Notes: generated from the letters alone by a model not told the origin. A stretch of DNA of 19,360 nucleotides from an uncultured Oscillospiraceae bacterium (GCA_934670025.1 CAKUOS010000040.1:1-19360), one strand, 5' to 3'; numbered from the stretch's first letter, positions 1 to 7,547 are shown. Made by a program: numbers and translations.

Positions 1-152
1 CCGAAGGCGTTGAGATGTGCATGCCTGGCGATAACATCGACATGAAGGTCGAGCTGATCACCCCGATCGCTATCGAAAAGGGTCTTCGCTTCGCTATCCG
101 TGAAGGCGGCCGAACCGTTGGTTCCGGCGTCGTCATCGAGATCGACGAGTAA
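1..152 (+). CDS. tuf: Elongation factor Tu, C-terminal end (partial)
   Basis: This is the last 49 codons of EF-Tu, the GTPase that delivers aminoacyl-tRNA to the ribosome. The gene runs off the left edge; the first whole codon is at base 3 and TAA is at 150-152. The visible residues belong to beta-barrel domain 3 and include the family-typical [17 protein letters not shown], then [16 protein letters not shown] and the usual IxE ending. Only domain 3 is present, so nothing can be said about the GTPase domain. A strong terminator follows at 214-247, so this is the end of its transcript (often the end of an rpsL-rpsG-fusA-tuf operon, not visible here). Identification is very secure despite the short length. 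Confidence 0.97.
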   Translation, partial: EGVEMCMPGDNIDMKVELITPIAIEKGLRFAIREGGRTVGSGVVIEIDE

Positions 153-213
153 TTTCGCCACAACCCCATAAGCAAGGCGCCCGGCAAGGCAGCGCCGCAT
201 AAGAAAACAATGA

Positions 214-247
214 AAAAACGCCACCGGATGATTCCGGTGGCGTTTTT
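214..247 (+). terminator. Intrinsic terminator after tuf
   Basis: The arms AAAAACGCCACCGG and CCGGTGGCGTTTTT are perfectly complementary around the loop ATGATT, and the hairpin ends in a T run. It lies 61 bases after the tuf stop codon. A-rich and T-rich flanks mean it could work in both directions, but no minus-strand gene is seen to its right. Confidence 0.93.
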
Positions 248-434
248 CGCGCAGCGCCGCCGGCAGATGAATTTTCGTTTCTGGCAAACAGATTTTTCGC
301 AGGGCTACTTTGTGTAACGCAAGGAAAATCTGTGCAGGCAGGGACGGAAAGGCGCTGTCGGCGGGCGTTGGTTTTTTGTGCGGCGCTGCCTCAGCCTGCC
401 GGGCGCTTTTTGCGTCAACTTTTTCGATTTCCTA
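248..434. other. Intergenic stretch between tuf and the recD2 operon
   Basis: No convincing gene is visible between the tuf terminator and the promoter at 435-463. The only structure is a long-loop inverted repeat: CAGATTTT at 289-296 pairs with AAAATCTG at 325-332, with about 28 bases between. A GC-rich stretch at about 350-415 ends in a short T run but does not form a clean terminator stem. Confidence 0.5.
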
Positions 435-463
435 TGGAAATGAACGCCGTTTTATAGTAAAAT
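435..463 (+). promoter_or_regulatory. Candidate sigma-A promoter for the recD2 operon
   Basis: TGGAAA (435-440) and TAAAAT (458-463) are separated by 17 bases. They match the -35 and -10 consensus at 4 and 5 of 6 positions. Transcription would start near 470, just before the hairpin at 478-504. Confidence 0.5.
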
Positions 464-477
464 AAACGCAAATCACG

Positions 478-504
478 CCTCTGCGTCATAGGATGACGCG
501 GAGG
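478..504 (+). promoter_or_regulatory. Leader hairpin that includes the Shine-Dalgarno of the first gene
   Basis: CCTCTGCGTCA (478-488) pairs with TGACGCGGAGG (494-504) around a five-base loop; 10 of 11 pairs are Watson-Crick and one is G-U. The 3' arm contains the Shine-Dalgarno GGAGG (continuing as GGAGGG) for the ATG at 513, so folding would hide the ribosome site. The same dyad could instead bind a repressor just downstream of the promoter. Confidence 0.55.
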
Positions 505-512
505 GATGCGAA

Positions 513-827
513 ATGATCTGGATGATCGTGTGCGCGCTGCTGGCGTCGGGCGGATTGGTGCTGTTTTTCTGGGCGCTGTTCGGCGGGAGCGTACTGCCGC
601 CGCGGCAGGAGGCGCAGACCGTCTACCGTCTGCGGCAGGAGGAGCCGCAGCTCGAACGGCAGGTGCGGGCGTTCGTCTGGGCCCGGCAGTCGGGACTCGC
701 GGCGGGGACGCTTGTGCTGGCCGGCTGCTGCGAAACGGCCGAGACGGCCGCGCTGGCAAGGCGGCTTGCCGCGCAATACGACTGCGTGGAATACCGGCCG
801 CGCGAAGAAGGGCAGGGAAGTGCGTAA
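513..827 (+). CDS. Small single-pass membrane protein of unknown function
   Basis: This 104-residue protein was not recognised. Residues 3-27 are a hydrophobic, Trp/Phe-rich segment that probably spans the membrane. The rest is hydrophilic, with Gln/Glu/Arg-rich stretches (about 31-50) and a Cys-Cys pair at 72-73. The ATG at 513 is preceded by GGAGGG at 8-base spacing, embedded in the hairpin at 478-504. Its TAA (825-827) directly abuts the ATG of recD2, so the two are probably translationally coupled. An overlapping frame starting at 506 was set aside because it reads through the recD2 start and has no comparable ribosome site. It is probably a real gene, but I assign no function. Confidence 0.75.
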   Translation: MIWMIVCALLASGGLVLFFWALFGGSVLPPRQEAQTVYRLRQEEPQLERQVRAFVWARQSGLAAGTLVLAGCCETAETAALARRLAAQYDCVEYRPREEGQGSA

Positions 828-3035
828 ATGGAAGCGGAACAGCAGATGATACAGGGCACGGTCCTGGCCGTCGTCTATCAAAACCCGGAAAACGGCTACA
901 GCGTCCTGAAGGTCCGCACCGAACAGGGGCAGACCGTCACCGTCGTCGGGACGGTGCCGATGAGCGTCGCCGGTGAACGTCTGGCGATCGTCGGCAAATG
1001 GACGCGGCACCCGTCGTTCGGCGAGCAGTTCGAAGCCGAATTTTTAGAGCGCCTTATGCCCGAGACGACGGGCGAGATCCTCGCGTTTTTATCCTCACGC
1101 GCCGTCAAGGGCATCGGCCCGAAGACCGCGGAGAAGATCGTGCAGCGCTTCGGCGCGAAGAGCCTCGAGATCCTCGAACAGGATCCGATGCAGCTGACGC
1201 AGATCGCAGGCATCACCGAAAAAAAGGCGCAGGAGATGGCCGCGAGCTTTCAGCGGCAGTCGGGCATCCGCCGCCTGATCGAATTTCTGACCGTCTATCA
1301 TCTGCCCGCGCGGCTGGCCGTGCGGCTGTACCGCGTGTACGGCGAGATGGCGCAGGAGGCGCTGCGCGACGATCCGTATCTGCTGACCGACGCCTATTTC
1401 GCGGCCGATTTTTCGCAGGTCGACGCCTTTGCCATCGAGCTTGGCGTCAGCGCCGACGACGAGCGCCGCGTCGAGGCCGGCATTCTCTTTGAACTTTCCT
1501 ATAACCTTGGCGCGGGGCACACGTTCATTCCCGCGGACAAGCTCCGCGCGGCGACGTGCGCGCTGCTGGGGCTTGACGATGAGACGATCGGCGCGGGGAT
1601 TCTGCGCTTGCAGGAGCAGGAACGCATGGCGCTCAGCGACCTTTGCGGTTTGCAGGCGTGCTACCTTCCGGAGCTCTACGCCGCGGAAACCTACGTCTGC
1701 GAACGCATTTTATCGATGGCCGAGGGCGAATATCCCGCGCCGAAGCGGCTTGAGGACACGCTTGCGGCGATCGAGGCGCGGCAGAAGCTCGATTACGCGC
1801 CCGAGCAGCGCGAGGCGATCCGGTGTGCGGCGACACAGCAGCTGCTGATCGTGACCGGCGGCCCGGGCACGGGCAAAACGACGGTCATGTCGGGCATTTT
1901 GCAGCTGTTTGACGAGCTGAAGCTCAAATGCCAGCTCGCCGCGCCGACCGGCCGCGCGGCCAAGCGTCTTTCCGAGGTCACGGGCCGCGAGGCCTCGACG
2001 ATCCACCGTCTGCTCGAAGCGCAGTTTGACGACGAGACGGGCGCGATGGCCTTTTTCCACGATGAAGACGCGCCGCTTTCCTGCGACGCGATGATCGTCG
2101 ATGAGACGTCGATGGTCGACTTGCAGCTGATGGCGTCGCTTTTGAAGGCGCTGAAGCCCGGCTGCCGTCTGATCCTTGTCGGCGACCCCGACCAGCTGCC
2201 GCCGGTCGGCGCAGGCAACGTATTTTCCGATCTCATCCGCAGCGGCGTCGTACAGACGGTCCGCCTGACCGAGATCTTCCGGCAGGCGCGCGAGAGCCTC
2301 ATCGTCATGAACGCGCACGCCGTCAACCGCGGCGAGCTGCCCGTGCTGACCGCGACGAACCGCGACTTTTTCTTCCTGCGGCGGCGCGACCCGGCGGCCG
2401 CGGTGCAGACCATTCAGGAGCTGTGCCGGACGCGGCTGCCCAAAAACATGGGCATCCCCGCGTCGGAAATTCAGGTGCTCAGCCCCAGCCGCAAGCACGA
2501 GAGCGGCACGAAGGCGCTCAATCTCGCGCTTCAGGCCGCGCTCAATCCGCCTGCCGAGGGCAAGCGCGAGAAGAAAAGCGGAGATTTTTCCTTCCGAACA
2601 GGCGATCGGGTAATGCAAATCCGCAACAACTATGATATAATGTGGAAACGGGCCGACGGACTCGGCGCGGGCACGGGCATTTTCAACGGCGATATCGGCT
2701 TTGTCGAGGACATCGACTTTGCAAACGAGACAGTGAGCGTCCGCTTTGACGATAAGACGGCGGAATATGCGTTCGATATGCTCTCGGAGCTCGAACCGGC
2801 CTACGCCATGACCGTCCATAAAAGCCAGGGCAGCGAATACCGCGCGGTGATTCTGTGCCTGTGCGGCGGCCCGCAGATGCTGCTGACAAGAAGCGTTCTG
2901 TATACCGCCGTCACGCGCGCGCGGGAGCTTTTGATCGTCGTCGGCAGCGAGGACGTTGTCGCCGCCATGACGCGCAACGACCGCCGCCAGCGGCGCTATT
3001 CCGGGCTGAAGCTGCGGCTGGAGGGCAAGGCATGA
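828..3035 (+). CDS. recD2: ATP-dependent RecD2-type (YrrC-like) DNA helicase
   Basis: This is a 735-residue SF1B 5'-3' DNA helicase of the RecD2 family, which acts in recombination and repair without RecBC. The N-terminal region (about 1-320) carries the family's extension, including a helix-hairpin-helix segment near KGIGPKTAEKIV (94-105). Walker A is GGPGTGKT (344-351), Walker B is VDETS with Asp425/Glu426, motif III is GDPDQLPP (452-459), and the C-terminal motifs are MTVHKSQGSE (661-670) and YTAVTRARE (692-700). All catalytic motifs are intact and the length is normal. ATG at 828 abuts the preceding stop, with a weak AGGGAAG ribosome site. Its TGA overlaps the comF ATG by four bases (ATGA). 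The start matches the family N-terminus (GTVLAVVYQNPENGYSVL). Confidence 0.96.
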   Translation: MEAEQQMIQGTVLAVVYQNPENGYSVLKVRTEQGQTVTVVGTVPMSVAGERLAIVGKWTRHPSFGEQFEAEFLERLMPETTGEILAFLSSRAVKGIGPKTAEKIVQRFGAKSLEILEQDPMQLTQIAGITEKKAQEMAASFQRQSGIRRLIEFLTVYHLPARLAVRLYRVYGEMAQEALRDDPYLLTDAYFAADFSQVDAFAIELGVSADDERRVEAGILFELSYNLGAGHTFIPADKLRAATCALLGLDDETIGAGILRLQEQERMALSDLCGLQACYLPELYAAETYVCERILSMAEGEYPAPKRLEDTLAAIEARQKLDYAPEQREAIRCAATQQLLIVTGGPGTGKTTVMSGILQLFDELKLKCQLAAPTGRAAKRLSEVTGREASTIHRLLEAQFDDETGAMAFFHDEDAPLSCDAMIVDETSMVDLQLMASLLKALKPGCRLILVGDPDQLPPVGAGNVFSDLIRSGVVQTVRLTEIFRQARESLIVMNAHAVNRGELPVLTATNRDFFFLRRRDPAAAVQTIQELCRTRLPKNMGIPASEIQVLSPSRKHESGTKALNLALQAALNPPAEGKREKKSGDFSFRTGDRVMQIRNNYDIMWKRADGLGAGTGIFNGDIGFVEDIDFANETVSVRFDDKTAEYAFDMLSELEPAYAMTVHKSQGSEYRAVILCLCGGPQMLLTRSVLYTAVTRARELLIVVGSEDVVAAMTRNDRRQRRYSGLKLRLEGKA

Positions 3036-3685
3036 GGCTGCTGCGGTGGCTGCTGGATCTTCTGTATCCGCCCAAATGCGTCGTGTGCGGCAAGCTCCTG
3101 GACGAGCCCGGGCCGGTGTGCCGCAGGTGCCTCGATACGCTTCCGGAATACGACGGCGCAGCGCCGGGCGTCCGCTTTACAAGCGGCGGCGCGGTGAGCT
3201 TTTATTATGAGGGCGCGCTGCGCGAATCGTTCCTGCGCTTCAAATTCGGCGGCTTGCAGCACTACGGCGCGGTATATGCCGCGTGGATGGCGCATACGAT
3301 CACAGATAAGCTCGCCGGGCGGTATGAGCTTGTGACGTGGGCGCCGGTGAGCCGTGCGCGCAGGCGCACGCGCGGATACGATCAGGCGGAGCTTCTGTGC
3401 CGCGCGATCGCGCGGCAGCTCGGCTGCGAAGCGGTCCGGACGCTGGAAAAATGGAAAGATCCCGCCGCACAGTCCTCGATGGACGGCGCGGCGGCGCGGC
3501 GCGCGAACGTCTCGGGCGCATACCGGCCTTACCGACCGGAGGCGTTTGCGGGAAAGCGGCTGCTGCTTATCGACGATATCGTGACGACCGGCGCGACGCT
3601 TGCGGAGTGCAGCCGCGTGCTGCTGACGGCGGGCGCGGCGGATGTATGCTATGCGGCGCTTGCCGCGCCAAGAAAACAGAACTGA
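3032..3685 (+). CDS. comF: ComF family phosphoribosyltransferase-like protein
   Basis: This 217-residue protein has the two ComF hallmarks. The first is an N-terminal four-cysteine zinc site (Cys16, Cys19, Cys30, Cys33). The second is a C-terminal phosphoribosyltransferase fold with RTRGYDQAELL (112-122) and the PRPP loop LLLIDDIVTTGAT (177-189). ComF is a cytoplasmic factor for DNA uptake in competent Firmicutes and related proteins are widespread, so the name does not prove competence. The frame is open upstream to 2855, but the ATG at 3032 overlaps the recD2 stop as ATGA and gives the normal family length and N-terminus (LLxLLYPPKC). Coupling to recD2 puts a helicase and a DNA-uptake factor in one transcript. 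The stop is 13 bases before mreB. Confidence 0.92.
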   Translation: MRLLRWLLDLLYPPKCVVCGKLLDEPGPVCRRCLDTLPEYDGAAPGVRFTSGGAVSFYYEGALRESFLRFKFGGLQHYGAVYAAWMAHTITDKLAGRYELVTWAPVSRARRRTRGYDQAELLCRAIARQLGCEAVRTLEKWKDPAAQSSMDGAAARRANVSGAYRPYRPEAFAGKRLLLIDDIVTTGATLAECSRVLLTAGAADVCYAALAAPRKQN

Positions 3686-3698
3686 AGGATAAAACACT

Positions 3699-4736
3699 AT
3701 GGCTATGAAACTGATCCATGACATCGGCATCGACCTCGGCACGGCGAACGTGCTGTGCTACGTGGAGGGCCGCGGCATCGTGCTGCGCGAGCCCTCGGTC
3801 GTCGCAGTCGATAAAAATACCGGCAAGGTATTGCAGGTCGGCGCGGCGGCGCGCAATATGCTCGGCCGCACGCCGGGCAATATTGTGGCCGTGCGCCCGC
3901 TGCGCGACGGCGTGATCTCCGACTATGAGATGACGGAGAAAATGCTCGAGCAGTTTCTGAAAAAGTGCAACCGCTTCACGCTCGTCAAGCCGCGCGTGAT
4001 CGTCTCTGTGCCGTCGGGCATCACCGAGGTCGAAGAGCGCGCGGTCATCCAGGCCGCGATGGAGGCCGGCGCGCGCCGCGTGTACCTGATCGAAGAGCCG
4101 TTTGCGGCTGCGCTCGGCGCGCAGCTGCCCATCAACGCGCCCGAGGGCCGCATGGTCGTGGACATCGGCGGCGGCACGACGGATATTGCAGTTTTGAGCC
4201 TTGGCGGCATCGCCACCTCGTCGTCCATCAAGGTCGCGGGCGACACGTTCGACGAGGCCGTGGCCGCGTATCTGCGCAAGCGCTATGGGCTGCTTGTCGG
4301 CCTCGGCACGGCCGAGGAGGTCAAGATCACCATCGGCTGCGTATATGAGCGGCCGCAGGAGGTCACGATGCTCGTCAAGGGCCGCGACGTGAAGACGGGT
4401 CTTCCGAACGAGGTCGTGGTGTCGTCGATGGAGATGCTCGACGCCTTCAAACGCCCGGCGCGGCAGATCGTGGACGAGGTCTTGTCCGTGCTCGAGCATT
4501 CCTCGCCCGAACTTGTGGCCGATATTGCGCAGAACGGCATCGTGCTCACGGGCGGCGGCAGTCTTCTGTACGGCTTCGACAAGCTCATCTCCGAGCGCAC
4601 GGAGATCGCCTGCTCGATCGCCGACGACGCGGATTCGTGCGTGGCAAACGGCTGCGGCAAGAGCCTGCAATGGATCGGCACCATGCAGGAGGGCACCATC
4701 AACCTTGCCCGCCGCAAGCTGATGAAGGAACAATAA
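3699..4736 (+). CDS. mreB: Rod shape-determining actin homologue MreB/Mbl
   Basis: This is a 345-residue bacterial actin that polymerises under the membrane and guides the peptidoglycan elongation machinery. Actin-fold motifs are intact: phosphate-1 loop DIGIDLGTANV (8-18), IEEPFAAALG (131-140), phosphate-2 loop VVDIGGGTTDIAV (153-165) and the adenosine motif LTGGGSLLYG (283-292). ATG at 3699 is preceded by AAGGAT at about 9 bases; a second ATG at 3705 is possible. It is the last gene of its operon and ends in a strong terminator. mreC and mreD, the usual neighbours, are absent. Sequence alone does not separate MreB from Mbl or MreBH paralogues; the isolation from mreCD would fit a paralogue. 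Confidence 0.93.
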   Translation: MAMKLIHDIGIDLGTANVLCYVEGRGIVLREPSVVAVDKNTGKVLQVGAAARNMLGRTPGNIVAVRPLRDGVISDYEMTEKMLEQFLKKCNRFTLVKPRVIVSVPSGITEVEERAVIQAAMEAGARRVYLIEEPFAAALGAQLPINAPEGRMVVDIGGGTTDIAVLSLGGIATSSSIKVAGDTFDEAVAAYLRKRYGLLVGLGTAEEVKITIGCVYERPQEVTMLVKGRDVKTGLPNEVVVSSMEMLDAFKRPARQIVDEVLSVLEHSSPELVADIAQNGIVLTGGGSLLYGFDKLISERTEIACSIADDADSCVANGCGKSLQWIGTMQEGTINLARRKLMKEQ

Positions 4737-4747
4737 CAGAAATGTGA

Positions 4748-4779
4748 CGGGCCTCCGCCGCGGCGGAGGCCCGCTTTTT
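4748..4779 (+). terminator. Intrinsic terminator of the recD2-comF-mreB operon
   Basis: CGGGCCTCCGCCG (4748-4760) is followed at once by its exact complement CGGCGGAGGCCCG (4761-4773), then C and TTTTT. It begins 11 bases after the mreB stop. In RNA the central bases form the loop. Confidence 0.95.
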
Positions 4780-4863
4780 GCGTGAAAATCGCTGTTTTTC
4801 GTCAAAAAACGCGAAGAAATCGCAGAAATTTATCCGATTTCAGGAACAATGTTCCAAAAGAGG

Positions 4864-4892
4864 TAGAAATCCGGCGCGATTTATGGTATGAT
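4864..4892 (+). promoter_or_regulatory. Candidate sigma-A promoter for the DUF4015 gene
   Basis: TAGAAA (4864-4869) and TATGAT (4887-4892) are separated by exactly 17 bases, matching 4/6 and 5/6 of the consensus. The local DNA is AT-rich compared with the genes on either side. It sits downstream of the mreB terminator, so the next gene has its own promoter. Confidence 0.65.
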
Positions 4893-4911
4893 ATTTGTAA
4901 CTATTTGATAT

Positions 4912-4940
4912 CACATCCGCGAAGTTCGGATGTGCAGGAG
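4912..4940 (+). promoter_or_regulatory. Leader hairpin next to the ribosome binding site
   Basis: CACATCCG (4912-4919) and CGGATGTG (4927-4934) form a perfect 8-bp stem with a 7-base loop. The ribosome site AGGAGA begins two bases after the stem, and ATG is at 4946. The hairpin leaves the Shine-Dalgarno free, so it may stabilise the mRNA 5' end or be a protein-binding dyad. Confidence 0.45.
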
Positions 4941-4945
4941 ACGAT

Positions 4946-6733
4946 ATGAAGCTACGCAGAAAAAAACGCGCGTCCACCGCGCGCCAGCGCCGCCGGGAAA
5001 AGCGGCTGGCGCAGTTGGGGCAGTTTTTGCGCGAACACAGCTGGGGCGTGATGATCACGATCCTCATCCTCATCGCGGTGATCCTGTTTATCTGCGTGAT
5101 CGCCGGGGCCTCGCCGAAGGAGCCTGCGATCGCCGAGCCTGCCGCGGAGCAGACGCCGCGCTATGAGTCCGGTTACATCTGCGGCATCACGACCGAGGTG
5201 CCGTATTACGACGAGAGTCTGACCGAGGCCGGTTCCGTCGCGCGCGGGATGCAGATCACCTATTCCACCGACAAATCCGTCGAGCGCGACGGCGTGCGGT
5301 ATTACCTCACGTATTTCACCACGCTGGACTGCGGCTACGTCGCATCCGACCATCTGACGCAGGATCCCGACGCCGTCATCGCCGAAAAGACGGTCTATGT
5401 GCGCACGCCGCAGAATCTGCGCGCGGAAAAAGGCTCGCTGAAGCTCGGCACGCTCGTGGAAAAGGGCGCGGAGCTGCACGTGCTGGACTATGAGGGCACG
5501 ACAAACGGCGTCGTCGACCTCTACCGCGTGTCGTATCAGGGCGAGGTCGGCTATATCAGCGGCCAGTACGTCGCCGCGACGCCCGAAGCCGCCAACGAGG
5601 TCTACGACCGCTTCGGCGTCTATGCCATCCACGCCGGGCGCGGCGACCGGCTCGGCGGCGGCGACGCGGAAAGTCTCGACTATTATCCGCGCACAAAGGC
5701 CAATTTCGAGGATAACGTCATGCCCGATCCGTGCTATGCGATCTACCTGACGTGCGACCCGGCCATCCTCGGCAACATCGACCAGTACATCGAATACGCA
5801 AAGAGCACGAAGATCAACGCCTTCGTCGTGAATATCATGGACGGCACGTCGATCGGCTATAATTCGCCGGTCTACGAGGAATACTCTCCGACTGCGTATC
5901 AGTACGCACAGAGCACCGTCGAGGAGTATCAGGCCGTCATCCGCAAGATCAGGGACGCGGGCTTCTATGTCATCGGCCGTCTGACGGTCTTCAACGACTC
6001 GTTCTTCTGTCAGGATCACCCCGAGTACGCCATCGCGGATAACTTCGGCGAACCGCTCATGGTCGCCAACAGCAGCTACTGGCCGAGCGCCTTCTGCCGC
6101 TATGTGTGGGAGTATAAGGTCGCGCTGGCCATCGATGCGGTCGAAACGATGGGCTTCAACGAGATCCAGTTCGACTACGTCCGCTTCCCGGACCGGACGG
6201 ATAAATATGAGGAAGCGGGCACCATCGATTTCCGCAACGAATACGGCGAGACAAAGGCACAGGCCATCCAGCGGTTTCTGATGTACGCGACGGATGTTCT
6301 GCATGAGTATGGCGTATACGTCGGCGCGGACGTCTTCGGCGAGGCCAGCAGCAACTATGTCACGGCCTACGGCCAGTACTGGCCCGCGGTCAGCAACATC
6401 GTCGACGTGATCTCCGGAATGCCGTACCCCGACCACTTCGCGCGCAACGGCACGTACCGGCCGTGGGAGCATCCATATGAGACGCTGCTCGACTGGACGG
6501 AGTCCGCCGCCAAGCGGCAGGCCGAGACGCCGTCGCCCGCCATCGACCGCACGTGGATCCAGGCGTACAACGCCATCCAGCCGCCGTACAACGAATACGG
6601 CGTGCAGGAGATCGGCGACGAGATCCGCGCGCTGCGCGAAAACGGCTTTACCGGCGGCTTTATGGCGTGGAACGCCGCGTGCAGCCTCACAAAGCTCGAA
6701 GAGCTGCGGCCGCTGTACGAATCGCTGGAATAA
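4946..6733 (+). CDS. Membrane-anchored SH3 plus DUF4015 putative glycoside hydrolase
   Basis: This 595-residue protein has a short basic cytoplasmic tail (1-33), one membrane helix (about 34-55) and a large extracellular part. Residues about 76-210 look like one or two SH3-like modules, usually cell-wall binding. Residues about 260-580 match the DUF4015 putative glycosidase family (TIM-barrel-like), with RLTVFND (345-351), EIQFDYVRFP (406-415), GADVFGE (460-466), SGMPYPDHF (490-498) and FMAWNA (572-577). Acidic residues in these strands, such as Asp410 and Asp462, are candidate catalytic positions; I have not confirmed them. ATG at 4946 follows AGGAGA at a good distance. It has its own promoter and a hairpin after the stop. 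It probably acts on a wall or surface polysaccharide; the substrate is unknown. Confidence 0.85.
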   Translation: MKLRRKKRASTARQRRREKRLAQLGQFLREHSWGVMITILILIAVILFICVIAGASPKEPAIAEPAAEQTPRYESGYICGITTEVPYYDESLTEAGSVARGMQITYSTDKSVERDGVRYYLTYFTTLDCGYVASDHLTQDPDAVIAEKTVYVRTPQNLRAEKGSLKLGTLVEKGAELHVLDYEGTTNGVVDLYRVSYQGEVGYISGQYVAATPEAANEVYDRFGVYAIHAGRGDRLGGGDAESLDYYPRTKANFEDNVMPDPCYAIYLTCDPAILGNIDQYIEYAKSTKINAFVVNIMDGTSIGYNSPVYEEYSPTAYQYAQSTVEEYQAVIRKIRDAGFYVIGRLTVFNDSFFCQDHPEYAIADNFGEPLMVANSSYWPSAFCRYVWEYKVALAIDAVETMGFNEIQFDYVRFPDRTDKYEEAGTIDFRNEYGETKAQAIQRFLMYATDVLHEYGVYVGADVFGEASSNYVTAYGQYWPAVSNIVDVISGMPYPDHFARNGTYRPWEHPYETLLDWTESAAKRQAETPSPAIDRTWIQAYNAIQPPYNEYGVQEIGDEIRALRENGFTGGFMAWNAACSLTKLEELRPLYESLE

Positions 6734-6750
6734 CGCATATGGGGAAAACC

Positions 6751-6776
6751 AGCCGCCGGTCATAAGACCGGCGGCT
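6751..6776 (+). terminator. Probable terminator after the DUF4015 gene
   Basis: AGCCGCCGGTC and GACCGGCGGCT form a perfect 11-bp stem with loop ATAA. The following GTTG is a poor T tract, so termination may be partial. The -35 box for the next gene begins two bases later. Confidence 0.65.
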
Positions 6777-6777
6777 G

Positions 6778-6806
6778 TTGCAGCTGTACGCCGTGCGTGA
6801 TATAAT
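6778..6806 (+). promoter_or_regulatory. Sigma-A promoter for yedF
   Basis: TTGCAG (6778-6783) and a perfect TATAAT (6801-6806) are 17 bases apart, and TG at 6798-6799 gives an extended -10. The -35 lies directly against the preceding terminator stem. Confidence 0.8.
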
Positions 6807-6839
6807 ATAAAAAACAACGCATTGGAAAGGAGTTTTCTT

Positions 6840-7442
6840 ATGATTCAGGTCGATGCGCGCGGGCTTGCGTGCCCGCTGCCGGTTGTAAAAACGCTGGAGG
6901 CGATCCGCACGTTACAGGGCGCGGGCGAGGTGCAGACGCTTGTGGATAATGAAGTCGCTGTGCAGAATCTGACGCGGCTGGCCAAAGAGAAGGGCTGCGG
7001 CTTCCGTGCCGAGACGCTTTCCGCGCAGGAGTTCCGTGTTACGCTGACCGTCGGCGAGGCTGTCGAAGCAGATCAGACGGCCATCTGCGCGCCCGACGCG
7101 CGGCAGAAGAATACCGTCGTTGTCATTTCCGCCGACCACATGGGAGAGGGCGACGATACGCTCGGCCAGACGCTCCTGAAGGGGTTTCTCTTTGCGCTCA
7201 CGCAGCTGCCTGAGCTGCCGCAGACCATCCTGTTCTATAACGGCGGCGCGCGCGTCACGTGCGAGGGCTCGGCGTCGCTGGAGGATCTGGAGACGCTTGC
7301 GTCGCAGGGCGTGGAGATCCTTACGTGCGGCACGTGTCTGAATTATTATGGTTTGACGGACAAGCTCCGTGCGGGCGGCGTGACGAATATGTATGTCATC
7401 GCGGAAAAGCTGGCCGCAGCCGCACGCATTATCCGTCCGTGA
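6840..7442 (+). CDS. yedF: YedF-type TusA-DsrE fusion (selenium metabolism family)
   Basis: This 200-residue cytoplasmic protein has a TusA-like sulfurtransferase domain (1-75) with VDARGLACPLPVVKT, whose Cys11 is the conserved persulfide or selenide-carrying residue in CPxP. A DsrE-like domain follows (about 93-198) with Cys141, Cys163 and Cys166 (TCGTC). This fusion is the YedF family, often found near selenium-use genes in anaerobes; a role in selenium or sulfur trafficking is family knowledge, not shown here. The frame is open from a TTG at 6822, but AAAGGAG lies between that codon and the ATG at 6840, which fixes the start. It has its own promoter and no selD or selA neighbour in view. 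Confidence 0.9.
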   Translation: MIQVDARGLACPLPVVKTLEAIRTLQGAGEVQTLVDNEVAVQNLTRLAKEKGCGFRAETLSAQEFRVTLTVGEAVEADQTAICAPDARQKNTVVVISADHMGEGDDTLGQTLLKGFLFALTQLPELPQTILFYNGGARVTCEGSASLEDLETLASQGVEILTCGTCLNYYGLTDKLRAGGVTNMYVIAEKLAAAARIIRP

Positions 7443-7490
7443 CCACTGCGCCGATACCCCGGAGGCATTTCCGGGCATGAAAAAGAGGTA

Positions 7491-7520
7491 TTGGACAGAG
7501 CTTGTGCCGGGGTGTATACT
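7491..7520 (+). promoter_or_regulatory. Promoter for the flavodoxin gene
   Basis: TTGGAC (7491-7496) and TATACT (7515-7520) are 18 bases apart. A weak hairpin, CCCGGA/TCCGGG (7458-7475) with no T run, lies upstream after yedF and may end or trim its transcript. Confidence 0.65.
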
Positions 7521-7547
7521 GAAAGAAAAAACACAGGAAGAATCGAT

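Noticed and set aside
506..976. Alternative open frame starting 7 bases before the small membrane protein gene
   Set aside because: It overlaps the recD2 start, is Arg/Ala/Gly-rich and has poorer ribosome-site spacing than the ATG at 513.
4952..6817. Long minus-strand open frame opposite the DUF4015 gene
   Set aside because: The Arg/Asp/Leu-rich composition has no motif; the plus strand has promoter, ribosome site and a recognisable family.
7458..7475. Small hairpin after yedF as a terminator
   Set aside because: Only six pairs and no T run; noted within the flavodoxin promoter entry but not called as a terminator.
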